The position numbers were made by a program, and so were the translations under genes. The notes under the pieces are model-generated. The model made no database searches. It was not told the DNA's origin and saw nothing but the letters and a program-made list of their open reading frames with translations. A DNA stretch of 60,544 nt. Origin: Bacteroidota bacterium. Lineage in GTDB: Bacteria > Bacteroidota > Bacteroidia > Sphingobacteriales > Sphingobacteriaceae. Location of the stretch: contig JABDFM010000012.1 in the NCBI GenBank assembly GCA_013286565.1, forward strand, positions 1 through 60,544, given 5' to 3'. Shown here in pieces: positions 1 through 10,156 of the stretch; the first letter of the stretch is position 1, and each line of letters starts with the position of its first letter.

Positions 1-1
1 C

Positions 2-3000
2 GACGAAAAAGGGCAACCGCTTCCCGGAGTAAGTATCTCCATAAAGGGAACCACCAGGGGCGCAAATTCAGATGCCAACGGGAAATACGTCCTTACGGCG
101 AGCAGCAATGATGTGCTTGTATTTTCAATGGTGGGATTTTTAAAGCAAGAAGCCAGGATAAATGGTCAGAATGTGATCAATATCATCCTGACCGAAGAAT
201 CGCAGGCATTGAATGAAGTGGTGGTGATTGGTTATGGTACCCAGAAAAGGAAAGACTTGACTGGTTCCGTAGCAACGGTAAAAGGCGATACATTTAAGGA
301 TCAGCCTATAAGCGACCCTATATCGGCATTACAGGGAAGAATTGCAGGTGTAAATGTAATTGAAAGCTCTGGTCAGCCAGGAGCTACTGCCAGCATTGTG
401 ATAAGGGGTTTGGAATCTCTGAGCCAACCAGCGCCGTTATATATTGTTGATGGGGTAAGGTTACCAGATATCACCAACCTCAACGTGCAGGATATAGCCA
501 GTATTGATGTTTTAAAAGATGCTGCTGCTGCATCAATATACGGATCGGCAGCTGCAGGCGGCGTTTTGCTGATCACCACTAAAAAAGGGACTATCGGTGA
601 CGCACCTGTGATAAACTTTAGCGCCAGGTATGGTGTAACCAAGCCAAAATTAGTGGACCTGCTTGATAGGAATGATTTTGTTAAGTTACAGGACTTAGTT
701 AATCCATCTTTTTTTGGTGGTAAAACACAAACGGATACTTTGCCTGATGTAGATTGGGTGCATACCATATACCGCAATGCCATTGAGCAAAACTATAATC
801 TGTCTGTTGTAGGTGCATCACCGTCAGTGAATTACTTATTCTCGGTTTATGATAATGATGAAACCGGTTCCTTTATCAAAAACAATTCAAATATTACAGG
901 GTTGCGTGCTAATACAGATTATAAACTAAGTAAATTTATTACTATAGGTGAGCAAATTGGCCTGTCCCAACGCAAAACCGATCCGGTATTGGTCGATCTG
1001 CATAACGCACCATTCAGAACTCAACCTATTATCCCTATATATAACCACGATGGCTCTTATGGCAGCGACCCTAAAGGGTACAGTATATCATTCCAGGGGC
1101 CTAACCCTTATGGAGCGGTAAACACGGCTAATGCCCAGGACTATACCAACAATGTACAGGCTAATTTCTACGCAGATATCAAATTACCACTCCATCTTGA
1201 TTTCCGCAGCACATTTGGTTATACCTATAACGCTTATACTAGAGATTATTTCCAGGATTCATACAACTTCGGCGCTGTAGCGCTCGGAAACAATAGTCTT
1301 TATAAAAACTATATAGAGTACAATCAATTGTTGGCCAACTATGTATTAAGTTATAATCAAACTTTTGGCAAGCATAACATCAGCGCTTTGGCGGGTTTTG
1401 AGCAAATAACCGGTTCAAGCGATAACCTGATCACCAATCAGAGCTCAAATGCCCTCAATGGTTACACTTATGTTGCAACGTCAACATCTCAACCCGCGCT
1501 TTTGGGAACATACGATCCTAATACCCTCATTAAATCGCAATTCGGGAGGATAAACTATAACTATGCCGGCCGTTATTACTTGTCGGCTTCCATAAGGCAA
1601 GATGCCAACTTTACTGAGTTTGGCCCTGGTAAAGTAAGAGGGGTATTCCCCGGCGCTTCTGCAGGCTGGAATATAAGCGACGAGAGTTTTTTCAAAGGGT
1701 TAACCAATGTTATCAACTCCCTTAAATTACGTGGTAGCTATGGCTCACTGGGTAATAGCGCTATTCCTCAGTACAGGTATTCATCTAATTACCAGCAAAA
1801 TCAGCTTACCAGCGGTATTTCTGGTGGTGCACAGGGCTTTGCACCGGGGCAATCGTTCCAGATAGCTAACACACTTACTTTACTGGCCAACCCTAATGTA
1901 CACTGGGAAACTGTTACTGAAACCAATATTGGTTTAGATGGTGAAGCTTTACAAGGGCGTCTGTATTTTACGGTGGAATGGTATAATAAAAATACTAAAG
2001 ATATGTTGTACCCTTTGCAACTGCCAACCAGTACAGGTTTTACCCAGCCTTATTATGCCAACGTAGGCAAAGTGAATAACCGGGGATTCGACTTCTCGGC
2101 AGGGTTCCGTGATAAAATTGGAAAACTGGGGTATGATGTTAGTGTGAATGCCGGATTTAATAAAAATAAGGTAATTAGTTTAAGCGGTACAGCTACAGGA
2201 ACCTTATATGATGGATATAACTGGTACAACAATGGCGATCAGCAATATAACCAAATGTCGAATCAAACCATTACCATGACTAAAGCCGGTCAGCCTTTTG
2301 GCCAATTCTACGGATATAAAGTAATAGGCATATTCCAGACGGATGCACAGGCAGCCCACCAAAAGGTTAATGGGAATACAGCCCAGGCTGGTGACCTTGA
2401 ATATCAGGACGTGAATGGTGACGGGGTTATTGATCAGAACGACAAGCAGGTGATAGGCAATCCAAACCCTAAATTGATATACGGTATCAATATTCATTTG
2501 AATTACCAGGGATTTGACCTGGGCCTGTTATTCAACGGTGTACAGGGTGTGCAGTTATTTAACGGTGTAAAAGCTTATGAAGAATCTCTCTTCCAGGATG
2601 GTAACACTACCAGTAAAGTATTTGGTGATTCATTCCTTGGCAGCAATGGCCTCACTTCACAGCCCCGTTTATTGGGCTTAGCCGCAAATGGCTCACAGGC
2701 ATTGGATCCAAATCAGAACTACTCGTCAGTGAACAGCTACTTTGTTGAAAACGGCAGTTACCTGAAATTGAAGAATGCGCAACTTGGCTATACATTTTCC
2801 AGCAGCCTGTTACAGAAGCTATTTATTAAAAAGGCAAGGATATTTGTAATGGCAAATAATGTATTTACCATCACCAAATATAAAGGCCTCGATCCCGAAT
2901 TAGGTAGTTCATACACCACTTCAGGTTATGGTTCGGTTACTACCCAGGGGATAGACGCGGTTACTAATTATCCGCAAACAAAGATTTATTCAGCAGGTAT

Positions 3001-3016
3001 TGATCTTACTTTTTAA
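2..3016 (+). CDS. SusC/RagA-family TonB-dependent outer membrane receptor (5' end missing)
   Basis: Outer-membrane receptor that imports glycan oligomers using TonB energy, working with the SusD-like lipoprotein next door. The reading frame is already open at base 2, so the start and signal peptide lie left of the window. About 1004 residues are visible. They begin in a carboxypeptidase-regulatory-like domain (DEKGQPLPGVSISIKGT, first 70 residues or so), followed by a TonB-box-like EVVVIGYGTQ, a plug domain, and a long beta-barrel ending in an aromatic residue (GIDLTF), as expected for Bam-assembled barrels. An internal GTG at 113 could be mistaken for a start, but the conserved domain upstream rules this out. 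The substrate is not readable from this protein; the downstream enzymes suggest an alpha-glucan. Confidence 0.95.
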   Translation, partial: DEKGQPLPGVSISIKGTTRGANSDANGKYVLTASSNDVLVFSMVGFLKQEARINGQNVINIILTEESQALNEVVVIGYGTQKRKDLTGSVATVKGDTFKDQPISDPISALQGRIAGVNVIESSGQPGATASIVIRGLESLSQPAPLYIVDGVRLPDITNLNVQDIASIDVLKDAAAASIYGSAAAGGVLLITTKKGTIGDAPVINFSARYGVTKPKLVDLLDRNDFVKLQDLVNPSFFGGKTQTDTLPDVDWVHTIYRNAIEQNYNLSVVGASPSVNYLFSVYDNDETGSFIKNNSNITGLRANTDYKLSKFITIGEQIGLSQRKTDPVLVDLHNAPFRTQPIIPIYNHDGSYGSDPKGYSISFQGPNPYGAVNTANAQDYTNNVQANFYADIKLPLHLDFRSTFGYTYNAYTRDYFQDSYNFGAVALGNNSLYKNYIEYNQLLANYVLSYNQTFGKHNISALAGFEQITGSSDNLITNQSSNALNGYTYVATSTSQPALLGTYDPNTLIKSQFGRINYNYAGRYYLSASIRQDANFTEFGPGKVRGVFPGASAGWNISDESFFKGLTNVINSLKLRGSYGSLGNSAIPQYRYSSNYQQNQLTSGISGGAQGFAPGQSFQIANTLTLLANPNVHWETVTETNIGLDGEALQGRLYFTVEWYNKNTKDMLYPLQLPTSTGFTQPYYANVGKVNNRGFDFSAGFRDKIGKLGYDVSVNAGFNKNKVISLSGTATGTLYDGYNWYNNGDQQYNQMSNQTITMTKAGQPFGQFYGYKVIGIFQTDAQAAHQKVNGNTAQAGDLEYQDVNGDGVIDQNDKQVIGNPNPKLIYGINIHLNYQGFDLGLLFNGVQGVQLFNGVKAYEESLFQDGNTTSKVFGDSFLGSNGLTSQPRLLGLAANGSQALDPNQNYSSVNSYFVENGSYLKLKNAQLGYTFSSSLLQKLFIKKARIFVMANNVFTITKYKGLDPELGSSYTTSGYGSVTTQGIDAVTNYPQTKIYSAGIDLTF

Positions 3017-3040
3017 TATTCACTTTCAAAATTTATCAAG

Positions 3041-4906
3041 ATGTTAAAGAAAATATATATAGCAATACTGGCGGTTGTACTAATAACCGGCTGTAAAAAG
3101 GACCCGAAAAATGTTGGGCCCACCAACTCGTTCAGTACGAGCACTTATCCTAAAACCATCAATGATCTGCAAACCATATTGGTGTCTGCTTATGCTAACC
3201 TTCGCGATCCGGGCTTGTTTGGTTTCTGGTTTTTACCAAAGGCATTGTCCAATTCAATGCACACGGTAAACTCTGTATATGGTGGCGACCCTGCATGGAA
3301 TGAAATGGCTAATACCAACCTTACCGCCGGTAACAACTACGCCGGTGCAGCCTGGGCGGCATTGTATGTAGGCGTAAAGGATTGTAATGTTACAATATAT
3401 GCTGCAAATCAGTATATGACGCTAAACCCCAGTCTAAGCGCTGCTGATAAGCAAAACGTAAGCCTGATTCTGGGCCAGGCTTATTGCCTGCGCGGATGGT
3501 ATTATATGGAATTGGAATGCCTTTATGGCGCAAGCTACATGGGCTCGGGCGGAGCAAATGGCGATATGATGGGGGTGCCTATTTATAATGGCTTACCAAC
3601 CAACCTTGCAAGTACGCAGGTGGCGCGCTCGTCAGTAAAGGATACCTGGGCTTTTATCATCAATGATTTTAAACAAGCCCAGTTATTATTAAAGGGACAA
3701 GTTTGGGGCCCTGCCGACCTGGCACGTGTAACTGAATTTAGTGCCGAGGGTTTATTAGGGAAAGCTTATGTATATACCCAGGATTGGGCCAATGCAAAAA
3801 CAACGTTGCTGGATGTGATAACCAGGAGCGGAAAAATATTGATGCCTTATAGCACCTATCACGATGCGTTCAATGGTAAAAATAAATTCAATACGGAGTC
3901 ATTGTTTGAATTATATGTTGACCCCGATTCAAAAGGTGGTTACGGTGTTTATAGCGGTGCTGCGAATTCGGCCACTATTAACGGCTTGATCTGGTCACCA
4001 TTTACATTTGGTGGATTTAATAAATCACCAAGTGGGGCGCTTGTCCCTTTTGATGGAACGGTGGGCAATATACAGCCATTAGGATATGGTAATGAGTTTT
4101 TTCATGACATGAATGTGCTGCGTTTCGGATATTCAATCGGCAGCGCTTTCAGCCTTGTAAGTAATCCTAACTATAAACCAGCCATAGGGCCAACGTTTTA
4201 TAACCAGCAATTGATAATGGACCCTGTTTATCAGCAAAAGGCGTTGCAGGTGCGGGCCAATCAAACAGCCGATCCCCGTTTATATGTAAACGCTTTGCAA
4301 CCCTGGGTTGACTCGGTTCAATTTGATGGTGTAACATGGGCTAAGGTTGCTGAACCGGGACAATTTGCCGGAAATCCGAATGTTTACGGATGGGCAGTAA
4401 GAAAATACGCTCCGATAACTTATAACGAAGGCAACGGTACTGGTAATCCTTCAGGCACAGGTAGTGTAGCTGATGCATGTGATTATTACATGCTGCGCCT
4501 GGCTGATGTGTATTTGTTATATGCTGAAGCATCTATACAGGGTGGTGATGCTGCAACGGGCCTCGAGTATTTAAACAAAGTTAAACGCAGGGCCTACGGC
4601 TTAGCTATTAATGCCGCATCTCCAATTGATTATCAATCTGTTACAGATAATACTGTTGCTATAAATGATCCGGTTTTGGGTAAAAACCCGCTTTATTACG
4701 AGCGTTGGGCTGAGTTGTTTAACGAAGGATCATGGTGGTTTGATGTATGCCGCTGGAAGATAGGCAAATCCGAAGCAGCATACTATGTAACGGCTGCTAA
4801 TCTTAACGGCCCGATAGCATGGGACGACAATAAATCTTATGTATGGCCTATCCCACTGAGTGAAATGAATTCAAACAGCAAGGCCAAACAGAACCCGGGT
4901 TATTAG
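3041..4906 (+). CDS. SusD/RagB-family nutrient-binding lipoprotein
   Basis: Surface glycan-binding lipoprotein that forms the lid of the SusC transporter. The 621-residue protein opens with a type II signal peptide and lipobox (LITGC, then KKDP), followed by the helical SusD fold. The C-terminal third has typical family text: YYMLRLADVYLLYAEA, then LNEVKRRA-like LNKVKRRAYG, then YYERWAELFNEGSWWFDVCRW and WPIPLSEMNSN near the end. It starts 24 bases after the SusC stop, the usual operon spacing. A strong intrinsic terminator follows directly, so SusC-SusD can be a transcription unit separate from the enzymes downstream. Confidence 0.96.
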   Translation: MLKKIYIAILAVVLITGCKKDPKNVGPTNSFSTSTYPKTINDLQTILVSAYANLRDPGLFGFWFLPKALSNSMHTVNSVYGGDPAWNEMANTNLTAGNNYAGAAWAALYVGVKDCNVTIYAANQYMTLNPSLSAADKQNVSLILGQAYCLRGWYYMELECLYGASYMGSGGANGDMMGVPIYNGLPTNLASTQVARSSVKDTWAFIINDFKQAQLLLKGQVWGPADLARVTEFSAEGLLGKAYVYTQDWANAKTTLLDVITRSGKILMPYSTYHDAFNGKNKFNTESLFELYVDPDSKGGYGVYSGAANSATINGLIWSPFTFGGFNKSPSGALVPFDGTVGNIQPLGYGNEFFHDMNVLRFGYSIGSAFSLVSNPNYKPAIGPTFYNQQLIMDPVYQQKALQVRANQTADPRLYVNALQPWVDSVQFDGVTWAKVAEPGQFAGNPNVYGWAVRKYAPITYNEGNGTGNPSGTGSVADACDYYMLRLADVYLLYAEASIQGGDAATGLEYLNKVKRRAYGLAINAASPIDYQSVTDNTVAINDPVLGKNPLYYERWAELFNEGSWWFDVCRWKIGKSEAAYYVTAANLNGPIAWDDNKSYVWPIPLSEMNSNSKAKQNPGY

Positions 4907-4925
4907 TATATAGTTGATTAATTAA

Positions 4926-4959
4926 GTGTAAAGCAGGTGAGATGGCTTTACACTTTTTT
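4926..4959 (+). terminator. Rho-independent terminator after susD-like gene
   Basis: Perfect 9-bp stem GTGTAAAGC / GCTTTACAC with a 10-base loop and a run of six T. It lies 20 bases after the SusD stop. It covers the GTG at 4937, so that GTG cannot sensibly start the next gene; the ATG at 4991 is preferred. Confidence 0.85.
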
Positions 4960-4990
4960 GTTATGCCTTTGCATATTTAAAACCCGCGCT

Positions 4991-6631
4991 ATGCACCAGA
5001 TTTTTGATCTTCTGAAAAGACGTTGCCTTTTTTTGTCCGCCATGGGTATGCTGTTATGCAGCACTACCTATGCGCAGGATTCATTGAAGGATCTTCCGGA
5101 ATACAGTTTGCCCCTTACTGGTCAAAAAATGGTTATTGCGCATTGCATGACCAATATCATCCGCTATAAAGGACATCCACTTGAGGATAGTTGCAATCCT
5201 GACTATTATTCCGCTAAAGGAAATAGCTCATCAGGTTTAGGTGGACTCACACAGGTAAAACCGATGGAAGACAGTTTATTGGCAAATGCTTCCCTTGACG
5301 AAACGGTTGAATTTGAAATGCGTGCTGCGATCAGGTCGGGGATCGATGGTTTCCAGTTTTATTATATTTTACATAACCCTAAATGGGATGATATTATTAA
5401 AGCGTATTTCAGGGTAGCCGATAAAAAGCAGATCAATTTTAAATTCACATTCTGTATATCACATCCAGACGGAGGTACCGAAGCTTTAAAGATCGAAGAG
5501 TTTTCAAAGCGGATAAACAGTATCATGGATGAGGTTGGCCGCAATAATTCGCATTGGTTGCGCACACCGGACGGCAGGTTGGTGATTTACCAATGGGATG
5601 GTGAGCATTTGGCAGATATCCCGGCAGACAAACAAGGCTTACCCGATCAGTTTTATATTGCCCGCGCATACAAACGGCTTGCCAATGCAGTACACGAACG
5701 CTTTGCCTGTGTTTTTACTATTAATAAAGAGATCAGCAAGGAAGAACTTGATCATTTCCTGGATTACTTCCCTGCAACCTGGATATGGACCTTGCCTTAT
5801 GATAATAATTATTTGGGCAACATGGTGGCAGCGGAATGTAAGCTGCGTCATCGCACTTTTACGGCTTCTGTTTTCAGCGATTTTTATACCTCAAAATTGC
5901 TTAAAAAAGGCACCTGGAATATGTATCACCAGGTAGGTGACGCGGTAAGTGCCGGGATATCAAATGTGGAGCGTAAATACATCACCACCGGGTTATCCTA
6001 TAATTTTCGCAAACTATTTGAATTTGGTATCAAACAAGATGCACCGATCATTAATGTGATCACCTGGAATGATTATCCCGAGGGTCATCACCTGGCGCCG
6101 GAGATCAATCATAATGAAGGCTTTTCTATATTGCTCAATTATTACAAAAGCGTATGGAAATCCTTACCGTCGCCCTATGCTGACCGGGATGTGGCGATCG
6201 TGTTTTTTAAAAAGTACAAACACAATGTAAAGCCTTATCCCTATAATATCCCGGTGGTGAGTTTTCAAAAGGAAGTGATTCCCCAATCCTGGGAAGATTC
6301 CATTGAAGTGGTGACAATGCTTCCGGTAAAAGGGAAGCTGAGGGTGAATGACAAAGTAAAAGATGTTGCTGCCGGGTTTGTTTCTACAAAGTTTCCAATG
6401 CAGCCTGGGCCTGTACAGGTAGCCGTCATTCGTGGTGGACGCACATCCCTTCAATTTAGCACGCCTGAAGGGATCACCGATAAGCCTTACAGGTCAGACC
6501 GGCTCACTTATACCTTCAGCAGTGAATTTTATAGATTTTATGATGATCTGTTTAAAGGTTTTACGCCGGAGTATTCACATGAATATAATCCGCGATTTAT
6601 TAATGAACGAAAGATTATTACAACACAATAA
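4991..6631 (+). CDS. Secreted GH71-like glycoside hydrolase (putative alpha-1,3-glucan-acting enzyme)
   Basis: Probable secreted or periplasmic glycosidase with the GH71/GH99-like TIM-barrel fold, 546 residues. A signal peptide is visible (STTYAQ cleavage region, about residues 24-29). Family-like segments are MVIAHCMTNIIRY near the start of the mature protein, a GIDGFQFYY strand, and ITWNDYPEGHHLAPE around residues 355-370, which matches the conserved ITWNDY(G/P)E segment of this clan. GH71 members characterised in fungi are alpha-1,3-glucanases; assigning that substrate here is inference. The ATG at 4991 is chosen because the longer frame begins inside the terminator hairpin. Its stop overlaps the next start (TAATG), implying translational coupling with the GH97 gene. 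Confidence 0.75.
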   Translation: MHQIFDLLKRRCLFLSAMGMLLCSTTYAQDSLKDLPEYSLPLTGQKMVIAHCMTNIIRYKGHPLEDSCNPDYYSAKGNSSSGLGGLTQVKPMEDSLLANASLDETVEFEMRAAIRSGIDGFQFYYILHNPKWDDIIKAYFRVADKKQINFKFTFCISHPDGGTEALKIEEFSKRINSIMDEVGRNNSHWLRTPDGRLVIYQWDGEHLADIPADKQGLPDQFYIARAYKRLANAVHERFACVFTINKEISKEELDHFLDYFPATWIWTLPYDNNYLGNMVAAECKLRHRTFTASVFSDFYTSKLLKKGTWNMYHQVGDAVSAGISNVERKYITTGLSYNFRKLFEFGIKQDAPIINVITWNDYPEGHHLAPEINHNEGFSILLNYYKSVWKSLPSPYADRDVAIVFFKKYKHNVKPYPYNIPVVSFQKEVIPQSWEDSIEVVTMLPVKGKLRVNDKVKDVAAGFVSTKFPMQPGPVQVAVIRGGRTSLQFSTPEGITDKPYRSDRLTYTFSSEFYRFYDDLFKGFTPEYSHEYNPRFINERKIITTQ

Positions 6632-8769
6632 TGAAAAAAATATTTATCTGTTTATTTAGCCTGTTAATATTTAGTCATGTAAGGGCCCAAAACGACCAAC
6701 CCATTCGTGCAGGCATGAATAGGGTGAAGCTTGAATTTATGCTTGATGGGGAAGGAAAACCTGTTTATGCCGTTTATTATGGAGATAAGGCTGTTATTAA
6801 ACCATCGGCTATGGGTTTTACGCTGGCTAACGACAGTGCTTTTGATAAACACTTTATCTTAATCAGTTCTGAACACAGTTCAGTTGATGAGATTTGGAAA
6901 CCTGTTTGGGGCGAAGTGAGCAGTATCCGTAATCGTTACGAGCAAGTGATCGTTCACCTTAAACAAAAAAATAGCCCTAACCGGTTGTTGAATATCATTT
7001 TCAGGGTTTTTGAAGATGGGGTAGGGTTTCGTTATGAATTCCCCAAACAACCCGGTTTAAAATACTTTGTGGTTTCAAATGAGCTGACCAGCTTTAGCCT
7101 TGCCGGCGATCACAAGACTTTCTGGATACCGGGGGATTATGATACCAATGAATACCAATATACAACGTCAAAGATAAGTGAGATCGATAATCTGCCGATG
7201 GTGAATGCGTCCACAGATATTGCCGTAAGGGTAGCACCCGACCGCTATGCGGTGCAAACACCATTGATGATGAAAACAGCGGATGGCCTGTATATCAATA
7301 TACACGAGGCTGCATTGGTGAATTTCCCTGCTATGCAACTGCACGTTGACAACAGTACCTATAAGCTTACGGCCAATTTGGTGCCGGATGCGGTGGGCAA
7401 TAAAGCTTACGTTCATGCACCGTTTAAAACCCCCTGGCGCACCATTATCGTGAGCGATAAAGCAACAGATATTTTGGCTTCAAAAATGATACTGAACCTG
7501 AATGATCCTTCAAAAATACAGGACCCTTCATGGATAAAGCCGATGAAATTTGTGGGTGTTTGGTGGGAAATGCAGACCGGTAAAAGTACCTGGAGCTATT
7601 CAAACGACCCGGATACTCTTTCGGCAGATGGAAAATTGATCCCCAATGGTACGCATGGCGCTAATACAGCCAATGTGAAAAAGTATATCGATTTTGCTTC
7701 CGCTAATGGCATACAAGGAGTTTTGGTTGAAGGATGGAACGTAGGCTGGGAAGATTGGTTTGGCAACTGGAAGGAGAACGTATTCAGCTTTGTTACGCCA
7801 TACCCTGATTTTGATGTGAAAGAGCTGACTACTTATGCAGTATCTAAAGGCGTCCATCTTATTATGCATAATGAAACATCCGCCTCTGCTACAGATTATG
7901 AGCGCCAGATGGATACTTCCTATCGTTTTATGAATAAGTATGGCTATACCTCAGTAAAAACAGGGTATGTAGGCAAAATCATTCCCCGCGGTGAACATCA
8001 CGACGGACAATGGATGGTAAACCACTACATAAGGGTAGTGCAAAAAACAGCCGACTACCATATCATGCTTGATTCGCATGAGCCTGTAAGGCCCACTGGT
8101 TTGCAGCGCACCTATCCAAACTGGATGGCTTGCGAATCGGGGAGGGGTAACGAGTATAACGCTTTCGGACAGGGTAATAAACCTGAACATGAAACTATTA
8201 TGCCTTTTACCAGGCTGATGGGTGGCCCAATGGACTATACTCCAGGCATATTTAAAATAAAAAACTACACATCAGACCCTGACAGACAGGTGCATACTAC
8301 GTTGGTTAAGCAATTGGCTTTGTATATCACCATGTACAGTCCGGTGGAAATGGCTGCTGATCTGCCCGAGAATTATGAGAAACACATGGATGCTTTTCAA
8401 TTCATCAAGGATGTAGCTACCGATTGGGATGATACTAAAGTACTGGAAGCAGAGCCCGGAGATTATATCACTATTGCCCGCAAGGCAAAAGGTACATCGG
8501 ATTGGTTCATCGGTGCGATAACGGATGAAAATAACCGTAATACAAGTGTATCTTTAAGCTTTTTAGACAAGGATAAAAAATACGTGGCTACCATTTATGC
8601 GGATGCGGACGATGCGGATTGGAAACAAAACCCTGAAGCGTACAAGATCACCAAATACCTGGTGAATGAAGGAACAAAATTAAACCTGAAATTAGCCAAA
8701 GGCGGCGGCGCGGCCATCAGCATAAAACCTGCTACTGCGGAGGATAAGGGGTTGAAGTTTTATAAATAG
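6631..8769 (+). CDS. GH97-family glycoside hydrolase (SusB-like, probably alpha-glucosidase)
   Basis: Releases terminal sugars from alpha-linked oligosaccharides in the periplasm. The 712-residue protein has a signal peptide (MKKIFICLFSLLIF, then SHVRAQ) and the GH97 order: N-terminal beta-sandwich (about 25-280), TIM barrel (about 290-600), C-terminal beta-sandwich. Calcium/catalytic glutamate segments are visible at IMHNETSAS (about residue 413) and ACESGRGNEYNAF (about 502-514). Retaining alpha-galactosidases of GH97 have an Asp on the strand that here reads SVKTGYVG, so the protein looks like the inverting, SusB-type alpha-glucosidase branch; this is inference from remembered family rules. 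Its ATG overlaps the stop of the GH71-like gene by one base. Confidence 0.9.
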   Translation: MKKIFICLFSLLIFSHVRAQNDQPIRAGMNRVKLEFMLDGEGKPVYAVYYGDKAVIKPSAMGFTLANDSAFDKHFILISSEHSSVDEIWKPVWGEVSSIRNRYEQVIVHLKQKNSPNRLLNIIFRVFEDGVGFRYEFPKQPGLKYFVVSNELTSFSLAGDHKTFWIPGDYDTNEYQYTTSKISEIDNLPMVNASTDIAVRVAPDRYAVQTPLMMKTADGLYINIHEAALVNFPAMQLHVDNSTYKLTANLVPDAVGNKAYVHAPFKTPWRTIIVSDKATDILASKMILNLNDPSKIQDPSWIKPMKFVGVWWEMQTGKSTWSYSNDPDTLSADGKLIPNGTHGANTANVKKYIDFASANGIQGVLVEGWNVGWEDWFGNWKENVFSFVTPYPDFDVKELTTYAVSKGVHLIMHNETSASATDYERQMDTSYRFMNKYGYTSVKTGYVGKIIPRGEHHDGQWMVNHYIRVVQKTADYHIMLDSHEPVRPTGLQRTYPNWMACESGRGNEYNAFGQGNKPEHETIMPFTRLMGGPMDYTPGIFKIKNYTSDPDRQVHTTLVKQLALYITMYSPVEMAADLPENYEKHMDAFQFIKDVATDWDDTKVLEAEPGDYITIARKAKGTSDWFIGAITDENNRNTSVSLSFLDKDKKYVATIYADADDADWKQNPEAYKITKYLVNEGTKLNLKLAKGGGAAISIKPATAEDKGLKFYK

Positions 8770-8774
8770 AAACA

Positions 8775-8847
8775 GCCCCACCCAAACCCTCCCCGGAAGG
8801 GAGGGCTTTAAAAAGTCTCCCCAACAGGGGGAGATTTAGAGGGGGCT
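8775..8847. repeat. GC-rich palindromic intergenic repeat, copy 1
   Basis: Three nested stems in the gap between the GH97 gene and the next lipoprotein gene: an outer AGCCCC / GGGGCT pair, CCCTCCC / GGGAGGG, and TCTCCCC / GGGGAGA, separated by TTTAAAAAG. The layout would fold as a three-way junction. A decayed, inverted relative lies at 16813-16907. Confidence 0.75.
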
Positions 8848-8860
8848 AAAATTTTAATTA

Positions 8861-10117
8861 ATGAACAAATTATACCCGATACTCGTCATATCCCTTGTAT
8901 TTTTCGGTTGCTCAAAAAGTGGTAACTCGCCTGCACCTGTAGTAACTAAAAAGCCTGTGGATACAACCGTTGTTGTGGTAACTACCGGGGCTAAACCAGT
9001 TGTTAAAACCAATGCCCAAAAGGTATTTGTACACTATATGGCCTGGTTCGAGGATAAAACTACTTCGGGCACGGGCAACTGGGGGCAACACTGGACGATG
9101 GCTAATGAAAACCCGGATATTATATTACCCAACGGGCGCCGCCAGATCGCATCGTGGTTTTACCCGATGATAGGGCCTTATGCAAGTTCGGACAGGGATG
9201 TGATCGATTATCATTTATTGCTGATGAAATATGCGGGTATTGATGGCGTGATCGTAGATTGGTATGGTACGCATAATGTACTTGACTATCCCCTTGTTAA
9301 ACGTAATACCGATTCGCTGTTTAACAGGATGCCCTATGCCGGTTTGCAGTTTGGCATTTGTTATGAAGATCAAACGTTGGGCCACGTAAAATCAATAGCG
9401 AACATTGATACCGTAACCGCGGCGCAGCAGGATTTTGCTTACCTGCAATCGCAATATTTTAATAGCAGCAGCTATATTAAAGTGAATAGTCAGCCCTTGC
9501 TGCTTTGCTTCGGTCCGCAGGGAATGAAAACAACCAACGACTGGCAACAAGCATTTTCCGGTTTGAGTACAAAACCACGTTTATTATCGCTTGAGTACCA
9601 GGGCAACGTCCCGGGCAGCAGTAGCAGCGGAGAGTTTGCATGGGTAAATTCGGGTAACCTGACCGATCTGCAAAATTTTTACCAAAACCGTGCGCCGGGT
9701 TTAGGGACAGCCTTTGCCGGTACATACCCCGGTTTTAAGGATTTTTATATGCAGGGCGGATGGGGCAATACCCTTTTTGTGATCGATCATAACGGTACCA
9801 CTACTTTGCAAAGTACGCTCAGCCTGGCTAAAAGCAGTAACCTGCCTTACCTGCAACTAATCACCTGGAATGACTATGGTGAGGGGACTATGATCGAACC
9901 GACGCTTGATTTTAATTTTGATTTCCTGGTAACCATACAGCAATATACGGGCGTCAGTTATACCCAAACCGAGCTGCAACTAATTTATAAATGGTTCACC
10001 CTGCGCAAAAAATATAAAGCAGATGCCGCAACCGAACTAAAATTGACCAACGCTTATAATAGTTTGGCTGCGCTTGATGTCACAAATGCGACTAATATTT
10101 TATCAGGCATCAATTAG
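8861..10117 (+). CDS. GH71/GH99-like domain lipoprotein
   Basis: Probable cell-surface glycosidase of the GH71/GH99-like TIM-barrel clan, 418 residues. A lipobox is clear (LVFFGC, Cys17 region) followed by a Pro/Val/Thr-rich linker of about 40 residues that would hold the domain off the membrane. Domain segments include FVHYMAWFEDK, a GQHWTMANENPD block, YAGIDGVIVDWYG and LQLITWNDYGEGTMIEPT near residues 330-350. It shares the WNDY-E signature with the enzyme at 4991 but is otherwise diverged, so the locus has two members of the clan. It sits 91 bases downstream of the GH97 gene across a repeat, and probably belongs to the same locus. Exact activity (endo-alpha-mannosidase or alpha-glucanase) cannot be told. 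Confidence 0.78.
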   Translation: MNKLYPILVISLVFFGCSKSGNSPAPVVTKKPVDTTVVVVTTGAKPVVKTNAQKVFVHYMAWFEDKTTSGTGNWGQHWTMANENPDIILPNGRRQIASWFYPMIGPYASSDRDVIDYHLLLMKYAGIDGVIVDWYGTHNVLDYPLVKRNTDSLFNRMPYAGLQFGICYEDQTLGHVKSIANIDTVTAAQQDFAYLQSQYFNSSSYIKVNSQPLLLCFGPQGMKTTNDWQQAFSGLSTKPRLLSLEYQGNVPGSSSSGEFAWVNSGNLTDLQNFYQNRAPGLGTAFAGTYPGFKDFYMQGGWGNTLFVIDHNGTTTLQSTLSLAKSSNLPYLQLITWNDYGEGTMIEPTLDFNFDFLVTIQQYTGVSYTQTELQLIYKWFTLRKKYKADAATELKLTNAYNSLAALDVTNATNILSGIN

Positions 10118-10156
10118 GCTGTCATAATTACCCTTCTTTAATGTCGCATACACACC

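Noticed and set aside
113-115. GTG as start of the SusC-like gene
   Set aside because: The conserved carboxypeptidase-regulatory-like domain continues upstream in frame to the window edge.
4937-4990. GTG start giving a longer N-terminus for the GH71-like enzyme
   Set aside because: The codons lie inside the terminator hairpin of the SusD gene, and the ATG at 4991 directly opens a signal peptide.
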